Shown: positions 1 to 5,925 of the stretch, one piece after another
Position numbering within the stretch: the stretch's first letter is position 1
How the letters are laid out: the number at the start of each line of letters is the position of its first letter
Source of the DNA: an uncultured Intestinimonas sp.
GTDB taxonomy: Bacteria; Bacillota_A; Clostridia; Oscillospirales; Oscillospiraceae
Direction: 5' to 3'
Length of the DNA: 12,070 nt
Assembly: GCA_958435885.1 (NCBI GenBank)
Contig: CAUBHZ010000022.1
Coordinates: 1 to 12,070 of the forward strand
Notes under the pieces: model-generated
The model's input: only the letters and a program-made list of their open reading frames with translations
Databases searched by the model: none
Told to the model about the DNA's origin: nothing
Position numbers and translations under genes: made by a program

Positions 1-320
1 CTGACGGCCAGACCGCCCAGGCCGATGTGGCCACCCTCACCGCCGGCGGCGAGACCTACTACCGCCTGCGCGATGTGGCCGCCTCCGTGAACGGCAGCGA
101 CAGCCAGTTCAACGTGGCGTGGAACAACGGCGTGGTGGTCACCACCGGCGCCGCCTACACCGGCGCGGTGCCCGCCGCCGCCCCCACCGCCGGCACCGCC
201 GCCTCCCTGACCCTCACCGTGGACGGTGAGAGCGTCACCACCGGCGCCATGCTGGCCAACGGCAACTACTACGTGACCGCCGCCTTCCTGGCCACCCTGG
301 GCGTGTCCCTGGGCGCCTGA
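1..320 (+). CDS. C-terminal part of a stalk-domain (copper amine oxidase N-terminal-like) surface protein, 5' truncated
   Basis: Only the last ~106 codons are present; the reading frame is open from base 3 and ends at TGA 318-320. The ATG at 27 is internal, because the coding frame and its composition continue upstream to the window edge. The segment YYRLRDVAASVNG followed by FNVAWNNGVVVTTGAAYTG matches the repeated pattern of the copper amine oxidase N-terminal-like 'stalk' domain, which in Firmicutes is usually found on secreted or wall-attached proteins. A Pro/Ala/Thr-rich linker (roughly AVPAAAPTAGTAAS) separates it from a second, degenerate half-domain (LTLTVDGESVTTGAMLANGNYY) that closes the protein. 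The N-terminal or catalytic part lies outside the window, so the function of the whole protein cannot be stated. No amine oxidase activity should be inferred. A terminator follows 23 nt after the stop. Confidence 0.7.
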   Translation, partial: DGQTAQADVATLTAGGETYYRLRDVAASVNGSDSQFNVAWNNGVVVTTGAAYTGAVPAAAPTAGTAASLTLTVDGESVTTGAMLANGNYYVTAAFLATLGVSLGA

Positions 321-342
321 GCCGACGGCACAGACTGTGACA

Positions 343-379
343 GATTCCCGGCGGCTATGCCGCCGGGAATCTCTATTTT
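343..379 (+). terminator. Rho-independent terminator of the stalk-domain gene
   Basis: A perfect 13-bp stem (343-355 pairs with 359-371, GATTCCCGGCGGC and its complement) has a TAT loop and is followed by TCTATTTT. It lies 23 nt after the stop of the upstream gene and before the YibE/F gene, so it separates the two. The T-run is short and interrupted, but the stem is strong. Confidence 0.8.
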
Positions 380-404
380 CAGACAGAAAGGCGGAACAGG
401 GTTC

Positions 405-1538
405 ATGCTGAGAGCACGTTTACTGCGGTGGGGGATCCCGCTGCTGATTTTGGCGGTATTTGCGGTGTTTGTCATCTGGATCAACCAGGGGGAGCGCATC
501 GCCCTGGTCAACCGGGAGGGCCAGACCTTTGAAAAGGGCGTGGTGACCGAAATCCTTCAGGACAACCTCCAGCCCGACGGCTCCCGGGTGGGGGAGCAGC
601 GGGTGGTGGTGCGCATGACCACCGGCGTCCGGGCCGGCCAGGAGCTGGAGACCACCAGCTCCTCCGGCTTCCTCTTCGGGGCGGGCTGCACGGTGGGGAT
701 GCGCGTCATCGTCATGCAGAGCGTGGCGGGGGACGCCACCGTCACCAGCGTCTACTCCCGGGACCGGGAGTGGGTCCTCTACGCCTTTGCGGCGGCTTAC
801 CTGCTGGTCCTCTGCCTGGTGGGGGGCAAGCAGGGGGTCAAAGGGGCCCTGGGGCTGGTCTTCACCTTCTTCTGCATCCTCTTCGTGTACCTCCCCCTGG
901 TGTACCAGGGGTGGTCCCCCTTCTGGGTGGCGGTGCTCATCTGCGTGGTCACCACCCTGGTCACCATGTACCTCATCGGCGGCCCCACCAAAAAGACCCT
1001 GGTGGCCACCGGCGGCACGGTGGCGGGGGTCATCATCGCCGGCATCGCCGCCACCGTCTTCAGCCTGGCCACCGGCATCACCGGCTGGAACGTGTCGGAC
1101 ATCGAGAGCCTCCTGACCCTGGCCAGCACCAGCGGGGTCCAGGTGGGAGGGCTCCTCTTCTCCGGGCTGCTCATCTCCAGCCTGGGAGCCGTGATGGACG
1201 TGGCCATGTCCATCGGCAGCGCCATCGCCGAGCTCCACGCCCAGAACCCTGCCATCTCCCGCCGGGAGCTGTTCAAGGCGGGGATGCACGTGGGCCGGGA
1301 CATGATGGGCACCGACTCCAATACCCTGATCCTGGCCTTCGCCGGAGGCAGCGTCTCCATGCTGGTGCTGGACTACGCCTACGCGCTGCCCTACCAGCAG
1401 ATCATCAACTCCAACAACATCGGCATTGCCATCATGCAGGGCCTCTCCGGCAGCTTCGGCATCGTGCTGGCGGTGCCGGTCACCGTGGCCCTGGCCGTCC
1501 TGCTCTACACCTGGTCCGACCCGGCGGAAAACCGGTGA
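405..1538 (+). CDS. YibE/F family multipass membrane protein
   Basis: The 377-residue protein has one N-terminal membrane segment (about residues 10-27) and an extracytoplasmic, strand-rich domain (about 30-120) containing GVVTEIL and RVVVRMTTG. A block of about seven hydrophobic segments (about 124-368) follows. The signatures GAVMDVAMSIGSA (261-273) and GRDMMGTDSNTL (297-308) are characteristic of the YibE/F family. The biochemical role of that family is not settled; it is often annotated simply as a membrane protein. The start at ATG 405 is chosen because the in-frame ATG at 357 lies inside the loop of the preceding terminator, and a purine-rich AGGCGGAACAGG stretch sits just upstream of 405. 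Firmicutes often carry two YibE/F genes in tandem; only one is present here. No clear promoter was seen between the terminator and the start. A weak terminator-like hairpin follows at 1570-1597. Confidence 0.88.
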   Translation: MLRARLLRWGIPLLILAVFAVFVIWINQGERIALVNREGQTFEKGVVTEILQDNLQPDGSRVGEQRVVVRMTTGVRAGQELETTSSSGFLFGAGCTVGMRVIVMQSVAGDATVTSVYSRDREWVLYAFAAAYLLVLCLVGGKQGVKGALGLVFTFFCILFVYLPLVYQGWSPFWVAVLICVVTTLVTMYLIGGPTKKTLVATGGTVAGVIIAGIAATVFSLATGITGWNVSDIESLLTLASTSGVQVGGLLFSGLLISSLGAVMDVAMSIGSAIAELHAQNPAISRRELFKAGMHVGRDMMGTDSNTLILAFAGGSVSMLVLDYAYALPYQQIINSNNIGIAIMQGLSGSFGIVLAVPVTVALAVLLYTWSDPAENR

Positions 1539-1569
1539 GAACGCCGGAGCATAGGGAAATGATACGGGA

Positions 1570-1597
1570 GAAGGGGGGGCGGAGAGCCCCCCTTTCG
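1570..1597 (+). terminator. Probable weak terminator after the YibE/F gene
   Basis: The arms AAGGGGGG (1571-1578) and CCCCCCTT (1587-1594) enclose an 8-nt loop, and only three T residues follow. It lies 32 nt after the YibE/F stop and upstream of the next promoter, as expected for a terminator. The short T-run and the slipped G-run pairing make the strength uncertain. Confidence 0.5.
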
Positions 1598-1636
1598 TGC
1601 AGAGCACAGAGATTTTACCGGAAGCCCATTCCATGC

Positions 1637-1665
1637 TATACAAATTCGACCTGATCCGCTATAAT
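1637..1665 (+). promoter_or_regulatory. Sigma-A-type promoter of the molybdenum hydroxylase operon
   Basis: A perfect -10 hexamer TATAAT (1660-1665) is preceded by a 17-nt spacer and the -35-like TATACA (1637-1642, four of six matches to TTGACA). Transcription would begin near 1672 and give a leader of about 90 nt before the first gene. The local drop in GC against the surrounding sequence supports the call. The assignment is by motif only. Confidence 0.65.
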
Positions 1666-1671
1666 CTATGC

Positions 1672-1751
1672 TGAAGAGATCCCCCGCGGACAACGATCCG
1701 CCGCGGTGTGGACGCCGCGGGATGGCAGAGGCCGTCCTGCGGCATTATTTT
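1672..1751 (+). other. GC-rich 5' leader with three CCGCGG boxes and alternative hairpins
   Basis: The predicted leader holds CCGCGG at 1684-1689, 1701-1706 and 1715-1720. These can pair in competing ways: 1683-1689 with 1715-1721 (7 bp), 1701-1706 with 1715-1720 (6 bp, 8-nt loop), and a small hairpin GCGGA/TCCGC at 1686-1701. An ORF runs through this stretch in frame with the downstream gene, but no ribosome site precedes its ATGs at 1668 or 1722, so I treat it as untranslated. I do not recognise a known riboswitch, and the segment is too short for a canonical Moco RNA. Confidence 0.35.
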
Positions 1752-1757
1752 GGAGGG
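1752..1757 (+). promoter_or_regulatory. Ribosome binding site that favours a TTG start
   Basis: GGAGGG at 1752-1757 abuts the ATG at 1758, leaving no usable spacing. The in-frame TTG at 1764-1766 lies 7 nt after GGAGG, which is near the optimum. This argues for the TTG as the true start of the FAD subunit. Confidence 0.6.
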
Positions 1758-1763
1758 ATGGAT

Positions 1764-2564
1764 TTGTACACCATCAAAAGCTACATGTTCCCCCAGTCCC
1801 TGGAGGCGGCCTACGAGCTGCTCAGCCGGGACCCGAAGAACAATGCGATCCTGGGCGGCTGCTGTTGGCTGAAGATGGGCCGGCGGCGGCTGCGCACCGC
1901 CATCGACCTCACCCAGCTGGGGCTGGACCGGATCGAGGTCCGGGACGGCTGGGTGGAGATCGGCGCCTGCGTCACCCTGCGTCAGATGGAGACGGCGCCC
2001 GCGCTCACCGGGCGCTTCGGCGGTATCCTGAGCCGCTGCGTGGAGCACATCGTGGGCGTCCAGTTCCGCAACTGCGCCACCGTGGGCGGCTCGGTCTACT
2101 CCCGGTTCGGCTTCTCCGACGTGACGGCGGCCCTGCTGGCCCTGGACGCCACGGTGGTCCTCTACCGGCAGGGGGAGATCCCCCTGGCCGACTTCATGGC
2201 CATGCCCATCCACTTTGACGATATCCTGGTCAAGGTCCGGGTCCGGGACGACGGGCGCACCGCCGCCTATGAGAGCCTGCGCCGCTCCACCACCGACCTG
2301 CCCCTGCTGGCGGTGGCGGTGAGCCGTCTGGGTGATGACTGGACCGTCTCCGTGGGGGCTCGTCCGGCCGCCGCCCGGCGGTCTGCGGAGGCCGCCGCCT
2401 GTCTGGCCGCCGGCGGCACTCCGGCGGAGGCTGGGGAAGCCGCCGCCCGGGCGCTGACCTTCGGCACGGACCTGCGGGCCGGCGCCGACTACCGCCGGGA
2501 GATGACCAAGGTGCTGGTCCGCCGGGCCGCCGAGGCCTGCGGGAAAGGAGGGGAACAGGCATGA
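1764..2564 (+). CDS. FAD-binding subunit of a molybdenum hydroxylase (xanthine dehydrogenase family, medium subunit)
   Basis: This is the flavin subunit of a three-subunit xanthine dehydrogenase/CO dehydrogenase-type enzyme, which passes electrons from the Fe-S clusters to an acceptor. From TTG 1764 it has 266 residues, close to the usual 270-290. The N-terminal part, YTIKSYMFPQSLEAAYELL, is the typical opening of the PCMH-type FAD_binding_5 domain. CATVGGSVYSRFGFSDVTAALLALDA fits the second flavin-binding loop (family TxGGN/S). The first loop, normally AGGTD-like, reads ILGGCCWLKMG and is divergent. The C-terminal third (from about ESLRRSTTDLPLLAVAVS) matches the CO dehydrogenase flavoprotein C-terminal domain. 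No 4Fe-4S insertion as in 4-hydroxybenzoyl-CoA reductase is seen. ATG 1758 is the alternative start. The stop overlaps the next gene by 4 nt (ATGA), suggesting translational coupling. The substrate is not determined. Confidence 0.87.
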   Translation: MYTIKSYMFPQSLEAAYELLSRDPKNNAILGGCCWLKMGRRRLRTAIDLTQLGLDRIEVRDGWVEIGACVTLRQMETAPALTGRFGGILSRCVEHIVGVQFRNCATVGGSVYSRFGFSDVTAALLALDATVVLYRQGEIPLADFMAMPIHFDDILVKVRVRDDGRTAAYESLRRSTTDLPLLAVAVSRLGDDWTVSVGARPAAARRSAEAAACLAAGGTPAEAGEAAARALTFGTDLRAGADYRREMTKVLVRRAAEACGKGGEQA

Positions 2565-3040
2565 AGGTGAAGATCACCGTCAACGGGGAGGTGCTCAACA
2601 AGCACATCCCCAACGACATGATGCTGCTGGATTTTCTGCGCAAATACGGCATTTACAGTGTGAAGCGGGGGTGTGACACCTCCAACTGCGGTCTGTGCAC
2701 CGTGTGGGTGGAGGGGAGCCCCGTGCTCTCCTGCTCCTATCCCGCCGCCCGGGCCGACGGCAAGAACGTCACCACCCTGGAGGGGGTGCAGGAGGAGGCC
2801 CAGGGCTTTGCCCGCTTCCTGGTGGACGAGGGAGCCGAGCAGTGCGGCTACTGCAGCCCCGGCCTCATCATGACCGTGCTGGCCATGGGCCGGGAGCTGG
2901 ACCACCCCACCGATGAGGAGGTCCGGGCGTACCTCTCCGGCAACCTCTGCCGCTGCACCGGCTACGCCGGGCAGATGCGGGCCATCCGGGCCTGGCTGGA
3001 CGAGAGAGCGGAAAAGGAGGTCCAGGCATGCGCTATGTGA
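2561..3040 (+). CDS. 2Fe-2S subunit of a molybdenum hydroxylase (xanthine dehydrogenase family, small subunit)
   Basis: The 159-residue protein carries two [2Fe-2S] clusters that link the molybdenum site to the flavin. All eight ligands are visible. The plant-ferredoxin-type domain has C38, C43, C46 and C58 (GCDTSNCGLCTVW ... LSC). The C-terminal helical domain has C95, C98, C130 and C132 (QCGYCSPG ... CRCTGY). Q94 in QCGYC corresponds to the conserved glutamine that contacts the molybdopterin in this family. The first motif reads GCDTSNCGLC rather than the more common GCGEGxCGAC, a variant I associate with Firmicute members. The ATG overlaps the stop of the FAD gene, and GGAGGGG lies just upstream. 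The 3' end overlaps the molybdopterin subunit gene by 13 nt. There is no twin-arginine signal, so the enzyme is probably cytoplasmic. Confidence 0.93.
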   Translation: MKVKITVNGEVLNKHIPNDMMLLDFLRKYGIYSVKRGCDTSNCGLCTVWVEGSPVLSCSYPAARADGKNVTTLEGVQEEAQGFARFLVDEGAEQCGYCSPGLIMTVLAMGRELDHPTDEEVRAYLSGNLCRCTGYAGQMRAIRAWLDERAEKEVQACAM

Positions 3041-5325
3041 ACAAGGCCGTCCCCAAGACCGACGGCATGGCCCTCACCAGCGGCAAGGGCCTCTACACCG
3101 ACGACCTGGCTCCACGGGACTGCCTTGTGGTGAAGGTCCTCCGCAGCCCCCACGCCTTTGCCCGCATCAAGTCTATCCGGAAGGAGACGGCCAGCCGGGT
3201 GACCGGCATCGCCTGCATCCTCACCTGGGAGGACGTGCCCAGGATCCGCTACACCCTGGCGGGCCAGTCCTACCCCGAGCCCAGCCCCTACGACCGGTAC
3301 ATCCTGGACCAGGTGGTGCGGTATGTGGGAGACCCGGTGGCCATCGTGGCCGGCCGGGACGAGGCCTGTGTAGACAAGGCCATGCGGATGATCCAGGTGA
3401 AGTACGAGGTGCTGGAGCCGGTCATCGACTTTGAAAAGGCCCTGGACAACCCCTCCGTCATCCACCCGGAGTCCGACTACCACACCAACTTCGACATCGG
3501 CGGCGACCCGTCCCGGAACCTGGTCTCCAGCGGCTGTGACGCCGATGGTGACGTGGAGGCCGCCCTGGCCGGGTGCGACGTGGTGGTGGACCGGACCTAC
3601 TACACCAAGGCCAACGCCCAGGCCATGATGGAGACCTTCACCACCTACACCTGGCTGGATCAGACAGGGCGGCTCAACGTCACCTCCTCCACCCAGGTGC
3701 CCTTTCACTGCCGCCGGATCATCGCCCACGCCCTGGGGCTGCCCCAGGGGGCGGTGCGGGTGACCAAGCCCCGGATCGGCGGCGGCTTCGGCGCCAAGCA
3801 GACCCTGGTGAGCGAGCTCTTCCCCGCCCTGGTGACCCTGCGCACCGGCCGGCCGGCCAAGATCGTCTACACCCGCCGGGAGGTCTTCCAGGCCTCCAAC
3901 AGCCGCCACCAGATGCGGGTCCACGTCCGGGTGGGCGCCATGCGGGACGGCACCATCAAGGCGGTGGACATGCACGCCCTCTCCAACGCCGGCGCCTACG
4001 GCGAGCACGCCTCCACCACCGTGGGCCTGGTGGGACATAAAAATATTCCTCTCTATGCCAAGAACGCCGCCTTCCGCTTCACCTATGAGGTGGTCTACAC
4101 CAACACCATGGCGGCAGGGGCATACCGGGGCTATGGCGCCACCCAGGGCTGCTTCGCCATGGAGTCGGCCGTCAACGAGCTGGCCGCCGAGCTGGGCATG
4201 GACCCGGCCCAGCTGCGGCTCAAAAACCTGCCCCAGCAGGGCATGAATATGCCCGCCTACTACAACGAGCCCCTGAGCAGCTCCTGCCTGCCCCAGTGCA
4301 TCCAGCGGGGCATGGAGATGATCGGCTGGGCGGAAAAGTACCCCAGCGTCCGGGTGGACGACCGGCATGTCCGGGGCGTGGGCATGGCCATCACCATGCA
4401 GGGCTCCGGCATCTCCGCCGTGGACACCGCCACCGCCACCATCAAGCTCAACGACGACGGCTTCTACACCCTGATGATCGGCGCCACCGACATGGGCACC
4501 GGCTGTGATACCATCCTGGCCCAGATGGCTGCCGAGGTGCTGGAGTGCCCCATGGAGTGGATCAGCGTGGCCCCCATCGACACCGACTACTCTCCCTATG
4601 ACACCGGCTCCTACGCCTCCAGCACCACCTACGTCACCGGCACCGCCGTGGTGAAGGCCTGCACCGAGCTGGTGGAGAAGATCACCAACGAAGGCGCCCG
4701 CCGGCTGGGTATCCACCCCGAGCGGGCCCGGTTCGACGGTCAGGTGGTCTATGACCACACCAACCCGGACACCCGGATCACCCTGTCCAAGCTGGGCCAG
4801 GACTCGGTGGTGGGGCCGGGCTCCCAGTGGCTCACCGCCACCGCCAGCCACTGCAGCCCCACCTCGCCGCCGCCCCTGATGGCGGGCTTCGCCGAGGTGG
4901 AGGCCGACCTGGAGACCGGCGAGGTCAAGGTGGTGGACTATGTGGGCGTGGTGGACTGCGGCACCGTGGTCAACAAGAACCTGGCACGCATCCAGGCCGA
5001 GGGCGGCATCGCCCAGGGCATTGGCATGGCCCTCTTTGAGGACGTGTGCTATGACGGCCGGGGCATGATGGCCAACAACTCCTTCATGCAGTACAAGATC
5101 CCCAGCCGCACCGATCTGCCCCAGATCCGGGTGGCGTTCGAGGAGAGCTATGAGCCCAACGGGCCCTTCGGCGCCAAGTCCATCGGCGAGGTGGTCATCA
5201 ATACCCCAGCCCCCGCCGTGGCCGCCGCCGTGCGCAACGCCACAGGGGTCCAGGTCCGTGACCTCCCCATCACGGCGGAGAAGCTGGTCCTGGGCATGGC
5301 ACAGAACCGGGAAAAAACAGTGTGA
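3028..5325 (+). CDS. Molybdopterin-binding catalytic subunit of a molybdenum hydroxylase (xanthine dehydrogenase/aldehyde oxidase family)
   Basis: This 765-residue catalytic subunit hydroxylates a substrate C-H carbon using water-derived oxygen at a Mo centre. The a/b hammerhead domain occupies about residues 1-120 (GKGLYTDD ... VGDPVAIVAGRDEA). The molybdopterin-binding domains follow, with GGGFGAKQ (251-258), AYRGYGATQ (around R367), GATDMGTG, and GPFGAKSIGE ending in E721, the expected catalytic glutamate. The size fits the family. AAAAGGAGGT precedes ATG 3028 at good spacing, and the gene overlaps the 2Fe-2S gene, so the three subunits form one operon. By eye, Q258 occupies the place of bovine xanthine oxidase Glu802, and no arginine is present where Arg880 would fall. 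This leaves xanthine as the substrate in doubt. No maturation genes (XdhC/MocA type) are in the window. A strong terminator follows. Confidence 0.92.
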   Translation: MRYVNKAVPKTDGMALTSGKGLYTDDLAPRDCLVVKVLRSPHAFARIKSIRKETASRVTGIACILTWEDVPRIRYTLAGQSYPEPSPYDRYILDQVVRYVGDPVAIVAGRDEACVDKAMRMIQVKYEVLEPVIDFEKALDNPSVIHPESDYHTNFDIGGDPSRNLVSSGCDADGDVEAALAGCDVVVDRTYYTKANAQAMMETFTTYTWLDQTGRLNVTSSTQVPFHCRRIIAHALGLPQGAVRVTKPRIGGGFGAKQTLVSELFPALVTLRTGRPAKIVYTRREVFQASNSRHQMRVHVRVGAMRDGTIKAVDMHALSNAGAYGEHASTTVGLVGHKNIPLYAKNAAFRFTYEVVYTNTMAAGAYRGYGATQGCFAMESAVNELAAELGMDPAQLRLKNLPQQGMNMPAYYNEPLSSSCLPQCIQRGMEMIGWAEKYPSVRVDDRHVRGVGMAITMQGSGISAVDTATATIKLNDDGFYTLMIGATDMGTGCDTILAQMAAEVLECPMEWISVAPIDTDYSPYDTGSYASSTTYVTGTAVVKACTELVEKITNEGARRLGIHPERARFDGQVVYDHTNPDTRITLSKLGQDSVVGPGSQWLTATASHCSPTSPPPLMAGFAEVEADLETGEVKVVDYVGVVDCGTVVNKNLARIQAEGGIAQGIGMALFEDVCYDGRGMMANNSFMQYKIPSRTDLPQIRVAFEESYEPNGPFGAKSIGEVVINTPAPAVAAAVRNATGVQVRDLPITAEKLVLGMAQNREKTV

Positions 5326-5330
5326 ATCAG

Positions 5331-5368
5331 AGACCTGCCGCTGCCCTTGCAGCGGCAGGTCTTTTTTT
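5331..5368 (+). terminator. Strong rho-independent terminator of the molybdenum hydroxylase operon
   Basis: A perfect 14-bp stem (5331-5344 with 5349-5362, AGACCTGCCGCTGC and its complement) has a CCTT loop and runs into seven T residues (5362-5368). It begins 5 nt after the stop codon. Confidence 0.95.
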
Positions 5369-5396
5369 ATCCGGCAGCGGCCGGCGCATAAATAAG

Positions 5397-5425
5397 TTGA
5401 CATTCGTCCGATTTCGTACTATTAT
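5397..5425 (+). promoter_or_regulatory. Consensus sigma-A promoter of the MarR-MATE operon
   Basis: TTGACA (5397-5402), a 17-nt spacer and TATTAT (5420-5425) form a near-perfect housekeeping promoter. Transcription would start near 5432, about 32 nt before the MarR start codon. The -10 element lies inside the palindromic region described separately, so a bound regulator would exclude polymerase. Confidence 0.85.
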
Positions 5426-5449
5426 ACCTGATGGTATGATTTCGGACGA
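5404..5449 (+). promoter_or_regulatory. Composite inverted-repeat operator, probably for the MarR regulator
   Basis: Outer arms TCGTCCGA (5404-5411) and TCGGACGA (5442-5449) are perfect 8-bp inverted repeats. Inside them is a tighter palindrome, ATACC-TGAT-GGTAT (5424-5437), covering the end of the -10 element and the expected start site. GATTTCG also occurs as a direct repeat at 5410-5416 and 5438-5444. MarR-family dimers bind palindromes of about this size and commonly repress their own promoter. That this protein binds here is an inference from position. Confidence 0.6.
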
Positions 5450-5463
5450 TTGGAGGAAGTGCA

Positions 5464-5925
5464 ATGGAGGGAAATACCGCCGCCAAGCGGCACATTCACC
5501 TGCTGGGGGAGCTGGAGGGGACATATCACGACGCCTCGCTGCTGCTGGGGATGTCGGACAGCGTGTCTCAGATCCTCTACACCATCTGTGTCAGCGGCGG
5601 AGGCTGCCCGCTCCATGCCATCTGCCGTCAGTGCGGACTGAGCAAGCAGACGGTGAATTCGGCGGTGCGGAAGCTGGAAAAAGAGGGCATCGTCTATCTG
5701 GAGGCGATGGACGGCAAGACCAAGCGGGTCTGCCTGACGGCGGCGGGGGAGGTCTACGCCGCCGGAACCGCCCGGGAGATCGTCCGGATGGAGAACGAGA
5801 TCCTGGATGCCTGGGCGCCGGAGGATGTGGAGCAGTATGCGGCCCTGACCGAGCGCTTCCTGGAGGGGATGCGGGAGAAGGTGGCGCAGCTGAGGGTGCG
5901 GAAGGCACAGGAGCGGAGCCGATGA
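5464..5925 (+). CDS. MarR-family transcriptional regulator
   Basis: The 153-residue protein has a winged helix-turn-helix domain. HAICRQCGLSKQTVNSAVRKLEKEGIV (about 51-77) forms the two HTH helices, with the recognition helix at about 60-74. MDGKTKRVCLTAAG (82-95) is the wing, typical of MarR proteins. The flanking N- and C-terminal helices (about 10-40 and 100-148) would form the dimer interface and ligand pocket. The ATG at 5464 has GGAGG at 5452-5456 with 7-nt spacing. The gene overlaps the MATE gene by 4 nt. This arrangement resembles MepR-MepA of Staphylococcus aureus, where the MarR protein represses itself and the pump and is released by pump substrates; the inducer here is unknown. 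Cysteines at 42, 48, 54, 57 and 90 could allow redox sensing, but nothing in the sequence proves it. Confidence 0.92.
   Translation: MEGNTAAKRHIHLLGELEGTYHDASLLLGMSDSVSQILYTICVSGGGCPLHAICRQCGLSKQTVNSAVRKLEKEGIVYLEAMDGKTKRVCLTAAGEVYAAGTAREIVRMENEILDAWAPEDVEQYAALTERFLEGMREKVAQLRVRKAQERSR

Noticed and set aside
357..404. Earlier ATG for the YibE/F protein at 357
   Set aside because: The codon lies in the loop of the preceding terminator and adds residues not typical of the family; ATG 405 begins the expected membrane segment.
420..1643. 407-codon minus-strand open frame opposite the YibE/F gene
   Set aside because: Low-complexity His/Gly/Asp-rich translation, and it runs through the predicted terminator; no supporting signals.
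2962..5403. 813-codon open frame on the minus strand opposite the molybdopterin subunit
   Set aside because: It is a shadow ORF from GC-rich codon bias; the translation is low-complexity Gly/His/Val-rich, and the plus-strand gene has full family motifs and a ribosome site.
5322..5921. Possible N-terminal extension of the MATE transporter (continuous open frame from 5322)
   Set aside because: It would cross a strong terminator, the MarR promoter and the whole MarR gene in another frame; the protein from 5922 already has normal MATE length.
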